Positions 17,634 to 25,807 are shown, counted from the first letter of the stretch. The stretch is 64,000 bases of DNA from Lentzea aerocolonigenes (GCF_000974445.1 NZ_BBOJ01000004.1:310001-374000), one strand, 5' to 3'. Notes: generated by a model from the sequence alone, not told the origin. Program-made: numbers and translations.

Positions 17634-18212
17634 CTAGAATAACGGCCGCTCCTCCAGAAGTTTCGAAACAACGTTCTCACAAAGGTAGACGTAGAGCTTG
17701 TACCCTTCCTTAATCCTATCCGGCAACTCACGGACTCGTTGCTCGAAACCGACCCTAAACTTCGCCAATCTTTCTCTCTCGGCAGGATCGACTTTTCTTT
17801 CGCGCTCCGCCATAAAGTCAAGCATGTCTTTGTTTCTTGCAACTTTCTGGTCAATTGAGGTGGTGTCACCATGACCAAATGTTGCCTGAAGAAGAAAGCT
17901 AACGATCAGCGAGACGATGAACATGTCATCAAGGCCGCTCGATCGCTTTAGTGTGTAACACTTCTGCTTGAATACCTCATAGTTGACGGGGTCGATCCGC
18001 AAGTCAGCAAGCGTCTCCTCATCATGAATTGGCTCGCGAACGCGGGGACGTATGATTGCTTCCCACAGCCAGCCGGTTATTTCGTCACGCTTCACCTTAT
18101 CAAGCGCATCAAGACATTCGAAGAGGTAATCGAGTGTGTTCATCTGCATACGCTTGATGTACTCAAGGTGAGCAGGGTGCATTATATTCAGGAAGTCGAG
18201 CTCTTCCGCCAA
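17634..18212 (-). CDS. Downstream part of a putative restriction-endonuclease-like protein (possible frameshift product)
   Basis: 192 aa, helical and charged, beginning LAEELDFLNIMHPAHLEYI with only a TTG as start and no good ribosome-binding site. It overlaps the 3' end of the Mrr-like nuclease gene by 25 nt in another frame. The junction reads naturally as one polypeptide if a single base is skipped near 18,215. I therefore think the two frames were one gene. No catalytic motif is visible in this half; it may be the target-recognition or scaffold part. Confidence 0.55.
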   Translation of the reverse strand: MAEELDFLNIMHPAHLEYIKRMQMNTLDYLFECLDALDKVKRDEITGWLWEAIIRPRVREPIHDEETLADLRIDPVNYEVFKQKCYTLKRSSGLDDMFIVSLIVSFLLQATFGHGDTTSIDQKVARNKDMLDFMAERERKVDPAERERLAKFRVGFEQRVRELPDRIKEGYKLYVYLCENVVSKLLEERPLF

Positions 18213-18676
18213 ACCATATTACTCAGCAGCAGAGGCTTTCCCTTCGACGCCGCTTCCAGGTCCGGCAACTCCCATGTTTTTATCCTGAATCTAGGCCTGT
18301 TGTTGGCCTTGTACTTTTCAAGATGTTCTTTCGCGGGATTAGAAAAAAAGTTCGAGGCTACAAGCAGCAGAACATCGGGACTCTCAGCTTCAGCCCAGGC
18401 TAGCGCACCCGCAATCTTCGTTGGCGGAACTCCTTGTTTGTAGTGTTTGCACTCCACAAACCATCGCTCTACATATACGGCGTTGTCAATTTCTGTCCGC
18501 ACGAACTCGCACTCAATATCACGACCTTGGTCCGATGGGCTTGAGCTGAGCCCTGTCCCCTTACGCCACCGAACATTCACGAATCCCATGGCCTTGAGAA
18601 GATCGACGCAATACTTCTCAAATTGCGTTTCAGTGAGGTGATCGGTACTAAATTGCCTCACGTCCGCCCTCCGCAA
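18188..18676 (-). CDS. Mrr-like restriction endonuclease domain protein
   Basis: 162 aa. A PD-(D/E)xK nuclease core is visible: F-E-x-Y-C-V-D-L-L-K-A-M-G-F near 19-32, QGRDIE with Asp 53, and VECKHY with Glu 75 and Lys 77. This is the Mrr_cat/type IV restriction pattern used against modified or foreign DNA. The domain ends abruptly (WRKSSTS) and the following frame at 17,634-18,212 continues the fold, so the gene is probably split by a frameshift. No methyltransferase is adjacent, consistent with a type IV or stand-alone nuclease. Confidence 0.7.
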   Translation of the reverse strand: MRRADVRQFSTDHLTETQFEKYCVDLLKAMGFVNVRWRKGTGLSSSPSDQGRDIECEFVRTEIDNAVYVERWFVECKHYKQGVPPTKIAGALAWAEAESPDVLLLVASNFFSNPAKEHLEKYKANNRPRFRIKTWELPDLEAASKGKPLLLSNMVWRKSSTS

Positions 18677-18841
18677 AAGACGGCCGAAGAAGCGTCACTG
18701 CCGCAGGAGGCAAATGGGCAGCACTGAATCCCATCTGCGTGTTTTCGTGGGGTTGAGTCGTCAGCGGAGAGGCGGCTATACATGAAGGAATTGTACGCGC
18801 AAACAAGTGATGAGCACAGCCTTCATGCTGGCATCCCACTC

Positions 18842-19378
18842 CTACACGGAGTGCTTTACCGCGTCCAGTGCCGCCTGCCACGGGTACGAGTCCATGACCT
18901 TGCCGCCTGTTCGAGGCGGATGTGGCACGAAGCCGCCTTCCCCGAAGAGCACGGTCACGCCGGACTCCCTCAGCTCCGCCACACTGCGGTGGAAGACCCG
19001 GTTGTTCGCCAGCGCCGTGTTGACGAACGGCAGAACAGCGATCGGCACACCCAGCCCGGTGAGTTCGGCGAGCTGGGTCAGCACGTAGGTGTCGGCGATG
19101 CCGGCGGCCCACTTGTTGATCGTGTTGTAGGTGGCAGGAGCCACGATGACTGCCGCAGCTTTGGGCAACGCCGGCTGTCCGGCCCGCTGGTGACCGGTGC
19201 GTACTGAGTGACCGCTCAGGGCTTCGAGCGCGTCCAGGTCGAGGAAGTGTTCAACCGCAGACGGCGAGGCGATGCACCACACGTCCCAACCGTCAGCCTG
19301 GGCAAGCTTGACCATGCGGTCGATGTGGTCGGCCGGACCCGCGCCGCAGATCATGAGGTACAGGACGGGTGCGCTCAC
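18842..19378 (-). CDS. Flavoprotein of the HFCD (PPCDC/EpiD) family
   Basis: 178 aa. The flavin-binding HFCD signature APATYNTINKWAAGIADT is at about residues 80-97, followed by the substrate-clamp region LPFVNTALANN. Family members decarboxylate cysteine residues (PPCDC in CoA synthesis; EpiD/LanD on RiPP C-termini). The active-site His that normally precedes the PAT motif is not evident (GQPALPKAA in that place), so decarboxylation is uncertain. The GTG start overlaps the stop of the XRE gene by 4 nt, so they form one operon. No C-terminal-Cys peptide is encoded nearby. Confidence 0.8.
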   Translation of the reverse strand: MSAPVLYLMICGAGPADHIDRMVKLAQADGWDVWCIASPSAVEHFLDLDALEALSGHSVRTGHQRAGQPALPKAAAVIVAPATYNTINKWAAGIADTYVLTQLAELTGLGVPIAVLPFVNTALANNRVFHRSVAELRESGVTVLFGEGGFVPHPPRTGGKVMDSYPWQAALDAVKHSV

Positions 19379-20589
19379 GCTTCAACTCCCGCACGATTCG
19401 CCATCTGAGCGGCGAGCCGAGCCGACTCGCCAGTGGTGTTGCTGAGCAGTGACCGCAGCAAGCCATGCGCTAGCGGCCGACAGCGGACTTCCTCGGGTGC
19501 GATCTGCTCAGCGCGTCCCAGCATCCGCACGGCCTGACGGTAGTTGCCGACACCGGTGTGCGCCTCGGTGAGATCGAGCAGGTAGTTCGACTGCCGCTCA
19601 GCCGACAACGCGGCCACTGCCTGTGGATCGATGCTCTCGGCAAAATCCAAGGCCTGGCCGCACTCACGGAGTCGTACCAAGGCTGACACCCGGTGAATCT
19701 GGGTATTGGTCAGACCGAAGAAGGTGTGGTGGTCGTTGTAGTGAGGCTCGTACCGCAGGGCCGCCGCTCGTGCCGCCTCGTGCATGTCGCGCGCCAGTTC
19801 AGCGTCGTCCTGCCCCGCAGCCGTCATGGAGGCAGCCAGATACAGCATCCCTTGTAGCGACAGCAGCTCGGCGGCGTTGGCATTGACCTCATCGTGCATG
19901 CGGTCGGCCATAGCCAACAGGGTGGTGATGGCCTGCGCCTGTTCATCGATGCTCGTCATGGCGCGGGCGACACTGCGGGTGGCCCGCGCCAGTGACCAGG
20001 TGTCCTCAATGCCCATGGCAGTGTGCATCGCCCGGTCAGCCGCCAACCAGGCAACGTCGTTGGCCTCGAATTTGAGGAGCATGGATGAAGCCAAGCGGTA
20101 GACCGTGACCAGAATGCGGTAGGCCGCCACCTGGTCACGGGCAGATGCCGTCTGGACCGCGGTTTGCGCTTCGGCCATGAGCATCGGCAGATGCCGGGCG
20201 ACGACCGTGAAGCGTGAGGTCATCCAGGCGTGGTCCAGATAGGACGCTTGGCTGGTGACGGCTTCCAGGTCAACATCCTCAGGTGCTTGTGTCTGCAAGC
20301 CGGGATAGGCCGCCAGCGCCCGGCGGATGGACTGCACTTCGCAGGCGTCGACACATTGCCGTGCTCGCTGGGCGTGGGACTCGTCGGTGAGCACGGCCGG
20401 GTCAATCCCGAGTGCCTCGGCCACCCGCTCAATCATCGGTAGGCGCACCAGTTCACGCTCGCCGGATTCGATCTTGTCGAGCCACGAGGTGGAGCGACCC
20501 ACCATGTCGGCGAACCGCTGTCGCGATAGCTTGCGCCGCCTCCGCCAGTAGCGCACACGCGCACCAATGTGCTCGCTTGACGGCTCCAT
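19375..20589 (-). CDS. XRE-family regulator with C-terminal TPR-like domain
   Basis: 404 aa. The HTH_3/XRE domain is at about residues 8-62 (IGARVRYWRRRRKLSRQRFADMVGRSTSWLDKIESGE). The rest is alpha-helical repeats resembling the TPR-type sensory domain of actinobacterial XRE regulators. It is divergent from the small-protein genes starting at 20,829. The 240-nt intergenic region contains GACAGTCACACATTTTGTACAAG and is the likely shared control region. It is co-transcribed with the flavoprotein. The pairing of XRE-TPR regulator and HFCD flavoprotein is one I recall as common in streptomycete accessory DNA. Confidence 0.85.
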   Translation of the reverse strand: MEPSSEHIGARVRYWRRRRKLSRQRFADMVGRSTSWLDKIESGERELVRLPMIERVAEALGIDPAVLTDESHAQRARQCVDACEVQSIRRALAAYPGLQTQAPEDVDLEAVTSQASYLDHAWMTSRFTVVARHLPMLMAEAQTAVQTASARDQVAAYRILVTVYRLASSMLLKFEANDVAWLAADRAMHTAMGIEDTWSLARATRSVARAMTSIDEQAQAITTLLAMADRMHDEVNANAAELLSLQGMLYLAASMTAAGQDDAELARDMHEAARAAALRYEPHYNDHHTFFGLTNTQIHRVSALVRLRECGQALDFAESIDPQAVAALSAERQSNYLLDLTEAHTGVGNYRQAVRMLGRAEQIAPEEVRCRPLAHGLLRSLLSNTTGESARLAAQMANRAGVEA

Positions 20590-20828
20590 GCTTCACCCCC
20601 TCGGCTCCATCGAAGACGGTTTCACTCTACCGAGCTGACAGTCACACATTTTGTACAAGCCGTCACGCACGGTCGCTCTAACGTCGCCTTCGGCACCCGG
20701 CGGCGGGTTGACAGAACTCTCCCCGAACCGCAGGCGAGCAGCCTCACGTAGCCCTCCCTCGCTCGTCTGCGGCTGGTATGTCCCCACCGCTGGGTGCCGC
20801 CAAACGCCCGCAACCAGGAGCACCGATC

Positions 20829-21041
20829 ATGGCGACAACGCTAGCCCGCGTGATTCCGTTGGTACGCAAGGAAGTGGCGCCGCTTCCATCACTGCCTAAA
20901 CCGGCCGATCTGTACTGCCGCGTCGTCATAGCGTTGTTCCTGCACACGCCACAGAAGGCTCTGTGGCTCTGCAAAACCTGTGGCGAGGCGTGGCCGTGCG
21001 CCCAGATGAAGCAGGCCTGCTTCCTGATTGAGGCGTTCTAG
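20829..21041 (+). CDS. Small cysteine-containing protein, 70 aa
   Basis: Begins MATTLARVIPLVRKEVAPL and ends LCKTCGEAWPCAQMKQACFLIEAF. The CKTCGEAWPC...C spacing could bind zinc. First gene of the rightward operon that includes the 39-residue peptide and the JmjC protein; the next gene starts 7 nt later. Function unknown. It could be a structural accessory protein, a zinc-ribbon regulator, or itself a substrate. Confidence 0.6.
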   Translation: MATTLARVIPLVRKEVAPLPSLPKPADLYCRVVIALFLHTPQKALWLCKTCGEAWPCAQMKQACFLIEAF

Positions 21042-21048
21042 GTCCGTG

Positions 21049-21372
21049 ATGGAAGACGAACTACTGCAACGACTTCGCACAGAAGCCGGATACCGGGCGG
21101 TACCGCTTCTCGATCCGGACGGCTACTTCGCCGGGCTTCACCTCCACCGCTTCTTACCGGGGCGGGTCATCGACGTGGTTCAGGTGTGGAACGAGCACTT
21201 CGACTACCTGACGGTGCGAGCACAGCTCGAGGACAGCTTTGGCGCCGCGGTGCCATTTGCGCCACCGGCGGCCCTTCACCGCGACAGCGGAAAGTTCGCT
21301 GAGGTGGCAGTCCAGTTGCTACCACCGCGTCCTGCCTCCCGGAGCTGGCCGACAAACCCGGCTGACACCTAA
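21049..21372 (+). CDS. Hypothetical protein, 107 aa
   Basis: Contains a compact beta/alpha stretch (GYRAVPLLDPDGYFAGLHLHRFLPGRVIDVVQVWNEHFDYLTVRA) followed by a Pro-rich tail. No family recognised. It is 7 nt downstream of the 70-aa protein gene and 46 nt upstream of the peptide gene, so it is part of the same putative peptide-modification operon. Confidence 0.6.
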   Translation: MEDELLQRLRTEAGYRAVPLLDPDGYFAGLHLHRFLPGRVIDVVQVWNEHFDYLTVRAQLEDSFGAAVPFAPPAALHRDSGKFAEVAVQLLPPRPASRSWPTNPADT

Positions 21373-21418
21373 GCCATCTGTCCGGATGGAACCAACCGCA
21401 ACGGAAAGGAGGTGAAGT

Positions 21419-21538
21419 ATGGCTGAACCCGAGGGCTTGGTGCTCGGCGTCGAGCGGACGCCCATCGTGCAGGACCGCACTGAAGTGCAGTTGTCCGACG
21501 GCGCGCAGGGCGACTGGGGCGACACCCGTGATCCGTAA
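21419..21538 (+). CDS. 39-residue peptide, candidate RiPP-like precursor
   Basis: ATG with a near-ideal ribosome-binding site (GGAAAGGAGGTGAAGT). The peptide starts MAEPEGLVLGVERTPIVQD and ends LSDGAQGDWGDTRDP. It has no Cys, one Trp, one Ser, and an Asp/Gly-rich C-terminal 14 residues that look like a core behind an acidic leader. A 40-nt hairpin follows, then the JmjC oxygenase gene: the usual precursor, attenuator, enzyme order of RiPP operons. Modification is inference; the peptide could also be a small regulatory protein. It matches no precursor family I know. Confidence 0.55.
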   Translation: MAEPEGLVLGVERTPIVQDRTEVQLSDGAQGDWGDTRDP

Positions 21539-21570
21539 ACCGCCAGCTCACTAGTTCGCACTCGCATGTC

Positions 21571-21610
21571 CAGGAGGGACCCCGCTCTGCCCACAGCGGG
21601 GTCCCTCCTG
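21571..21610 (+). terminator. Strong hairpin between peptide gene and JmjC gene (attenuator candidate)
   Basis: Perfect 16-bp arms, CAGGAGGGACCCCGCT/AGCGGGGTCCCTCCTG, with an 8-nt loop. There is no T-run after it, so partial termination or mRNA 3'-end protection is more likely than a full stop. It would favour peptide mRNA over enzyme mRNA. Confidence 0.65.
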
Positions 21611-21633
21611 CTAAGCCGGAGGAGGACTCTCCT

Positions 21634-22848
21634 ATGAACCATCATCGGTTGGTTGGCGCCATCGAGAAGGCGCTGTGCTGGGACGGCCCGTCAGAGCTCG
21701 GCGACACGTTCGCCCGAGGCAAGCTCGCAGATCGCGACCTGTGCGGGCGACTGCTGACCCCTACCCGTCTCCTCGACCTCATCATGCGGCGGAGCCTGAC
21801 CGCCGCTCGCATCAGTTGCCTGCAAGACGGCGACTACGTACACCCACAGAACTACCTGACCACACGGGCGATGCGCCGCGCCGAGGCCATCCAGATGGTG
21901 GACATGGAACGGCTCGGCATCCTGCTTCGGGACGGGTGCACGCTGGTACTCGACGGCGTGAACGCCTACGACGCGACGCTGGAAGTGGCCTGCCGGGCGT
22001 TGCAATGGTGGTCGCGCGAACTGGTCCAGGTGAACGCTTACCTCACCACAGGTAGCGCGGCGGGGTTCCAGATGCACTGGGACGACCACGATGTCGTCAT
22101 CGTGCAGGTGGCCGGGGAGAAATCCTGGGAAGTGCGTGGACTGTCGCGGCCCGTGCCGATGTACCGCGACGCGGTGCCGAACCCGACGCCGACGGACGAG
22201 ATCGTGTGGAAGGGCACGCTCCAAGCGGGCGAGGTGATGCACATCCCACGTGGCTACTGGCACCAGGCGACTCGCCAGGAGCGCGGCGACGGCTTCAGCC
22301 TGCATCTGACCTTCGGGTTCCCGAAGCGCACCGGCGTGGACTACTTCACGTGGATTGCCGACGAGTCGCGCAAAGCCGAGCTGATGCGCCACGACGTAGA
22401 CCGCTGGGGCACGGCCGGCACACGCAAAGAGCAACAGCTGGCCTTCACGGACATGGCAGTGCGGCTGGCCGCCACCCACTCACTGGACAACTTCCTGGCG
22501 GCACGTGAGTACCAGTTGTCGAGCGCCCGTCATGTCATTACGCACGGGCTGTTCGGAGCACCGCTCTCGGTCGTCTGCATGACGGAGTTCCCGCCACGTA
22601 TCGAGCAGAACGACGACCAGATCGTCGTGGCCGCGGCTACGCGGCGCATTGCCTTTGCCCGCAAGGCGTTGCCTGCTGTCGAGCTGTTGACGTGTGGCAG
22701 GCCGGTCTTCGTAGACAAGGTGGCCGCGGCAACGGGCCTCGACGCGATGACCATCGCTGAGACGCTGATCCGCGAAGGCATCTGCGTCGAGGTCACGCCC
22801 GAGCTCGCGGCCGGATACGACGGCTTGCTTACCCATGAAGCTCCTTGA
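21634..22848 (+). CDS. JmjC/Cupin_4 Fe(II)/2-oxoglutarate-dependent oxygenase-like protein
   Basis: 404 aa, the size of bacterial ribosomal-oxygenase-like (ROX/YcfD) proteins. The iron-binding facial triad is visible: H148-W-D150 (QMHWDDHDVVIVQVAGEKSW) and His 210 (IPRGYWHQA). The Lys in GEKSW is the usual 2-oxoglutarate contact. The C-terminal third resembles the winged-helix of that family. Relatives hydroxylate Arg, His or Asp/Asn side chains of proteins. The start has GGAGGA upstream. Beside a tiny Asp-rich peptide gene, hydroxylation of that peptide is a reasonable hypothesis. Its stop overlaps the convergent kinase gene by 20 nt. Confidence 0.85.
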   Translation: MNHHRLVGAIEKALCWDGPSELGDTFARGKLADRDLCGRLLTPTRLLDLIMRRSLTAARISCLQDGDYVHPQNYLTTRAMRRAEAIQMVDMERLGILLRDGCTLVLDGVNAYDATLEVACRALQWWSRELVQVNAYLTTGSAAGFQMHWDDHDVVIVQVAGEKSWEVRGLSRPVPMYRDAVPNPTPTDEIVWKGTLQAGEVMHIPRGYWHQATRQERGDGFSLHLTFGFPKRTGVDYFTWIADESRKAELMRHDVDRWGTAGTRKEQQLAFTDMAVRLAATHSLDNFLAAREYQLSSARHVITHGLFGAPLSVVCMTEFPPRIEQNDDQIVVAAATRRIAFARKALPAVELLTCGRPVFVDKVAAATGLDAMTIAETLIREGICVEVTPELAAGYDGLLTHEAP

Positions 22849-23656
22849 CCAGCTCGGCCGCCCGAGTTTCGGCTGGTTCGAGCAACGGCCCGGCGTAGCC
22901 GGCGGGGGCGGCCATGATCTCAGCGCAGTGGTAGAGCTGGCCGAGCTTGCCGGTAGGGCTGTCAAGCTCGGCCTGGCATTCCCGGTACACGCGATCCGCC
23001 AGCTCGGGAACGGCGAGCGACGCACTCCACAACGCTGAGGCGTCAAAGCCGCGGGGTGCCATGCCCCAGTCCTCCCAGTCGAGGAAGTAGCAGTTCGGGG
23101 CGGTCAGGTTGCCCCAGGCGAGGTCGGCGTGAGCCGCCCTCCATTCCGTGATGGTGGCGTCCACCTCGGGGAAGACCTCGTGGATGGTGTCGCTAAAGCG
23201 ATCCTGCGTGATGGGTTGCAGGTGTGGGGTGGCCGTCCGGGTCGTGGAGTGGGCGGCCAACGCCGTCATGGAGGTGCTAAAGGTCGCCCACCACGATTCG
23301 GACAGGTCCGGAGCAGTAGTGAGGGTGCCGCCAAGCTTCACGGCCTGGTCCGAAACACACTCCGTTTCGTCGGCCCGCCACATGACGCCGCGTTCGTGGT
23401 CAATCCAGGAAACGCCTTGGTGCCAGGCAGGCATCGCGACATCCTTGAGAACTGAAGCGCATTCAATCCCCCAGCCTTGGCCATCTATGCGGTCGAGACC
23501 TCGGACCTCAATGCGCACCCACGTACCGCGGTCGGCACGGAAGCCCAGCGAGCGCCTCTTTCGTACTTCCGTGCTGGAGTCGAATGCTGTCTGCAAGGTC
23601 TTCTGCGCACGGTCAATGATGTCGTCGCAGGCGGCTTTACGGAGGTCGAGAGACAT
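22829..23656 (-). CDS. Aminoglycoside-phosphotransferase-like kinase
   Basis: 275 aa. The catalytic loop HADLAWGN (His 176, Asp 178, Asn 183) and metal-binding LDWED (Asp 193) followed by GMAPRGFDAS are the Brenner motifs of the APH/choline-kinase fold. The N-lobe is recognisable only as beta-rich sequence without an obvious ATP-binding Lys motif. APH-type proteins serve as kinases of small molecules, and as LanK-type modification enzymes in class V lanthipeptide clusters. It is convergent with and overlaps the JmjC gene. Role in the peptide locus or independent resistance cannot be separated. Confidence 0.7.
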   Translation of the reverse strand: MSLDLRKAACDDIIDRAQKTLQTAFDSSTEVRKRRSLGFRADRGTWVRIEVRGLDRIDGQGWGIECASVLKDVAMPAWHQGVSWIDHERGVMWRADETECVSDQAVKLGGTLTTAPDLSESWWATFSTSMTALAAHSTTRTATPHLQPITQDRFSDTIHEVFPEVDATITEWRAAHADLAWGNLTAPNCYFLDWEDWGMAPRGFDASALWSASLAVPELADRVYRECQAELDSPTGKLGQLYHCAEIMAAPAGYAGPLLEPAETRAAELVKELHG

Positions 23657-23742
23657 ACGAATAATGCTAGCGCAGATGCGCAGACAGCAGGGTGCGGGCG
23701 CACACCCAAATTAGCCACATTTAACCATGCCTAAAAGCATAG

Positions 23743-23771
23743 ACGCCCGGCCTCCAGAGGAGACCGGGCGT
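23743..23771 (-). terminator. Terminator hairpin after the 134-aa gene
   Basis: Stem ACGCCCGG/CCGGGCGT with inner CTCC/GGAG. On the minus strand it is followed by CTATGCTTTTAGG. It lies downstream of the gene at 23,855-24,259 and upstream of the kinase gene, separating the two transcripts. Confidence 0.6.
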
Positions 23772-23854
23772 ATCGCTTTGAGGGCACACAGGATGCCCTT
23801 GAAGTCGCGTTGATGACGGCAGATATGAGCAGTGCGCAACCCAAGCGACGAAGC

Positions 23855-24259
23855 TCACCGCTTGCCGTCGGGCTCAGAGCTCCAGCGCAGCCACTCACGG
23901 TATGCGCGCTCGAAGTTCTCCTGGGACAGGAATTCCCAGAACGTCTGGGGCGTGTGCCCTGTCAGTTCCGGCACGTTGACCTGCAGTAGCGTGTACTCGT
24001 CCGGTTGACCAGCCGGGTTGCTGAGGTAGCGCCGGTGCATCGGGTTGGCCAGGCACATGGACAGATACGTCAGCATGACGGTAACTGCGGTGGTGTAGTC
24101 ACCCTTCACCCCCAGAAAACCGCTTTGCTGCAGCCATCCGTCGTACGCCGACTGCAGGGTGTTGAACGACTGGTTCTCGAAGTGGCTCATCCAGCCGATG
24201 AAATCCTCGACCAGAACCATTACGTGGTCCGCCCTGAGTGAACCATCCTCGCCGGACAT
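23855..24259 (-). CDS. Hypothetical protein, 134 aa
   Basis: Predicted mostly helical and soluble, Trp/Tyr-rich (FIGWMSHFENQ, YDGWLQQSGFLG, FWEFLSQENFERAYREWLRW). No known motif. It is followed by its own hairpin terminator. Placed between the peptide-modification locus and the 407-aa gene, it looks like island cargo. Confidence 0.55.
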   Translation of the reverse strand: MSGEDGSLRADHVMVLVEDFIGWMSHFENQSFNTLQSAYDGWLQQSGFLGVKGDYTTAVTVMLTYLSMCLANPMHRRYLSNPAGQPDEYTLLQVNVPELTGHTPQTFWEFLSQENFERAYREWLRWSSEPDGKR

Positions 24260-24420
24260 TACTGCTCCAACAGCTAAGGCTCATGCCCTTCATGAGTCCG
24301 CCCAAATGCCCGCATGTTGCCTGTAGGCATCTGGCCGTACTCCCGAAGATGAACCAGTGCAAATTATGCACATTTCATGCGCTTTTGTCAATTGTGTGGA
24401 TATATCCGAATTCGCTCGGA

Positions 24421-25644
24421 CTACCCGTGAAGAATGTCGTCAGAACTTAGGTTGATCCAGCGCATTGGCAGAACTGCAAGCTCGGCGCTCATCTTTACCC
24501 ATTCTGCGCTGACGGTATCATGAAGTTCACTGGCTGCGGCAATTAGGTTGTGAATAGGGCACGGAACCCCTATTCCTTCTGGCGTACCACATTTGCACGC
24601 TTCGCTGAAGTGAAAGAACCTATTTTCCATGAGGCTTGCGTATTGGTTGACATCTAGCCCATCGAAAGGCGACGTCACAAACGAGCCGAGCGAAGCCGAT
24701 CGCGAGCCGCTCTCTTTCTCTACAGCTAGACCGTAGACCACGTCCGCGTCTTCCGCCGGGAATGGAAACGTCTGCTTGAACCATGCAATTGCTTGTTGCG
24801 CTTGCTGAAGATGTACAGAGGAAAAGACGTCAGCATGGATTAGCTGCCACACCATAGCTGTCGTCAATAGCGCATCATCCTGACATGCCTGACACTTGGA
24901 TGCGATCCTCCGTGGAGGCAGCTGGACGTTCTTCTTCCTGAGGTCGTCGCGCTGTTTGAGATATTCAGTCATGAACCTGATCACTGGAACCAAGAGCCCA
25001 TCTAGCTTGAACAGCCAGAAGAACCGGTTCTTCCATTTCCAATAGATCATGTCTGCCGCCGGCTCGGTGTAGTCAGTTCTGAATAACTCTTCTGCATACG
25101 TTTGCCCCGGCCTCTCCTCCCAGTCCAGTAGTGATTCGACGAGAAGTGGGAGCAGCTCCTCTTCGTAGATCTTGCGGCGAAAATGCCCTTTAGCGATATT
25201 GGTCGCATGGCCAGGAACATGCATCCGTACCGTCTCGTTGTAATGAAGACGAGCTAGCTCCCATCGACGTTCAACGCTCTCCGTCCGGGTTCGCTCTGTT
25301 GCACCAAAGAGAAGCGCAAGAACCTCCGCATAAGGTCTGCGTAAATCTGGTTCACCAGTGGTGCCGCAATGTGGAATGCGCTGAATGGCACGCTGAAGTG
25401 CTGTCCGCAGAGTGTAAACACTGACCAGCTTTTTGCCGTAAAAGTCCAACCCCTTACGAGGGTTCACTTCGCTAACCTTCAGGACGTTCGTAAGAGACTT
25501 GAAGACGACAAGCGAATCGCAGACTTTATCAAGGGCGCTTCCTACTCTCACGATGTCTCGCAGCTCTCGTTCAAGATCCTTTTCACGCTTGGTCGCGTAC
25601 ACGCCGTATCGGCGAGGGCGGTCCTGATCTAGTCCTGAAGTCAT
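24421..25644 (-). CDS. Hypothetical protein, 407 aa, with two Cys-rich sites
   Basis: Large, charged, helical protein. It contains CQACQDD near residue 250 and ACKCGTP...VPCPIHNL near 350-370, which could together form a metal site. Several Trp/Phe-rich helices (IYWKWKNRFFWLFKLDG) suggest a buried core. No family recognised. AT-richer codons than the core genes. It is divergent from the small genes of the mobility module at 25,808. Confidence 0.55.
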   Translation of the reverse strand: MTSGLDQDRPRRYGVYATKREKDLERELRDIVRVGSALDKVCDSLVVFKSLTNVLKVSEVNPRKGLDFYGKKLVSVYTLRTALQRAIQRIPHCGTTGEPDLRRPYAEVLALLFGATERTRTESVERRWELARLHYNETVRMHVPGHATNIAKGHFRRKIYEEELLPLLVESLLDWEERPGQTYAEELFRTDYTEPAADMIYWKWKNRFFWLFKLDGLLVPVIRFMTEYLKQRDDLRKKNVQLPPRRIASKCQACQDDALLTTAMVWQLIHADVFSSVHLQQAQQAIAWFKQTFPFPAEDADVVYGLAVEKESGSRSASLGSFVTSPFDGLDVNQYASLMENRFFHFSEACKCGTPEGIGVPCPIHNLIAAASELHDTVSAEWVKMSAELAVLPMRWINLSSDDILHG

Positions 25645-25807
25645 CGCTGGGCCACCTTGTCAGTCCTCATCTGTTGGTCACGCTGGTCAGCAGTTGCCTC
25701 CACATGGCAACCAAGCAACCCACCCGTGGAGTTGGACGGGAAGCGACACCCCTTGGCAAGGGGACCACGGCTACCCGCTCCGCCTCCATATCTGAGAGGA
25801 ACAAGGC

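Noticed and set aside
13123..18841. Left attachment site as a duplicate of the tRNA-Val 3' end
   Set aside because: No repeat of the tRNA sequence longer than chance was found by eye; serine recombinases need only a very short core, so absence is not informative.
21419..21538. The 39-aa peptide as a lanthipeptide precursor modified by the EpiD-like flavoprotein
   Set aside because: The peptide has no cysteine and only one serine, so neither lanthionine nor AviCys rings can form.
18842..23656. The peptide locus as a class V lanthipeptide cluster (APH-like kinase plus HFCD flavoprotein)
   Set aside because: The HopA1-like lyase and Cys-containing precursor required for that class are missing.
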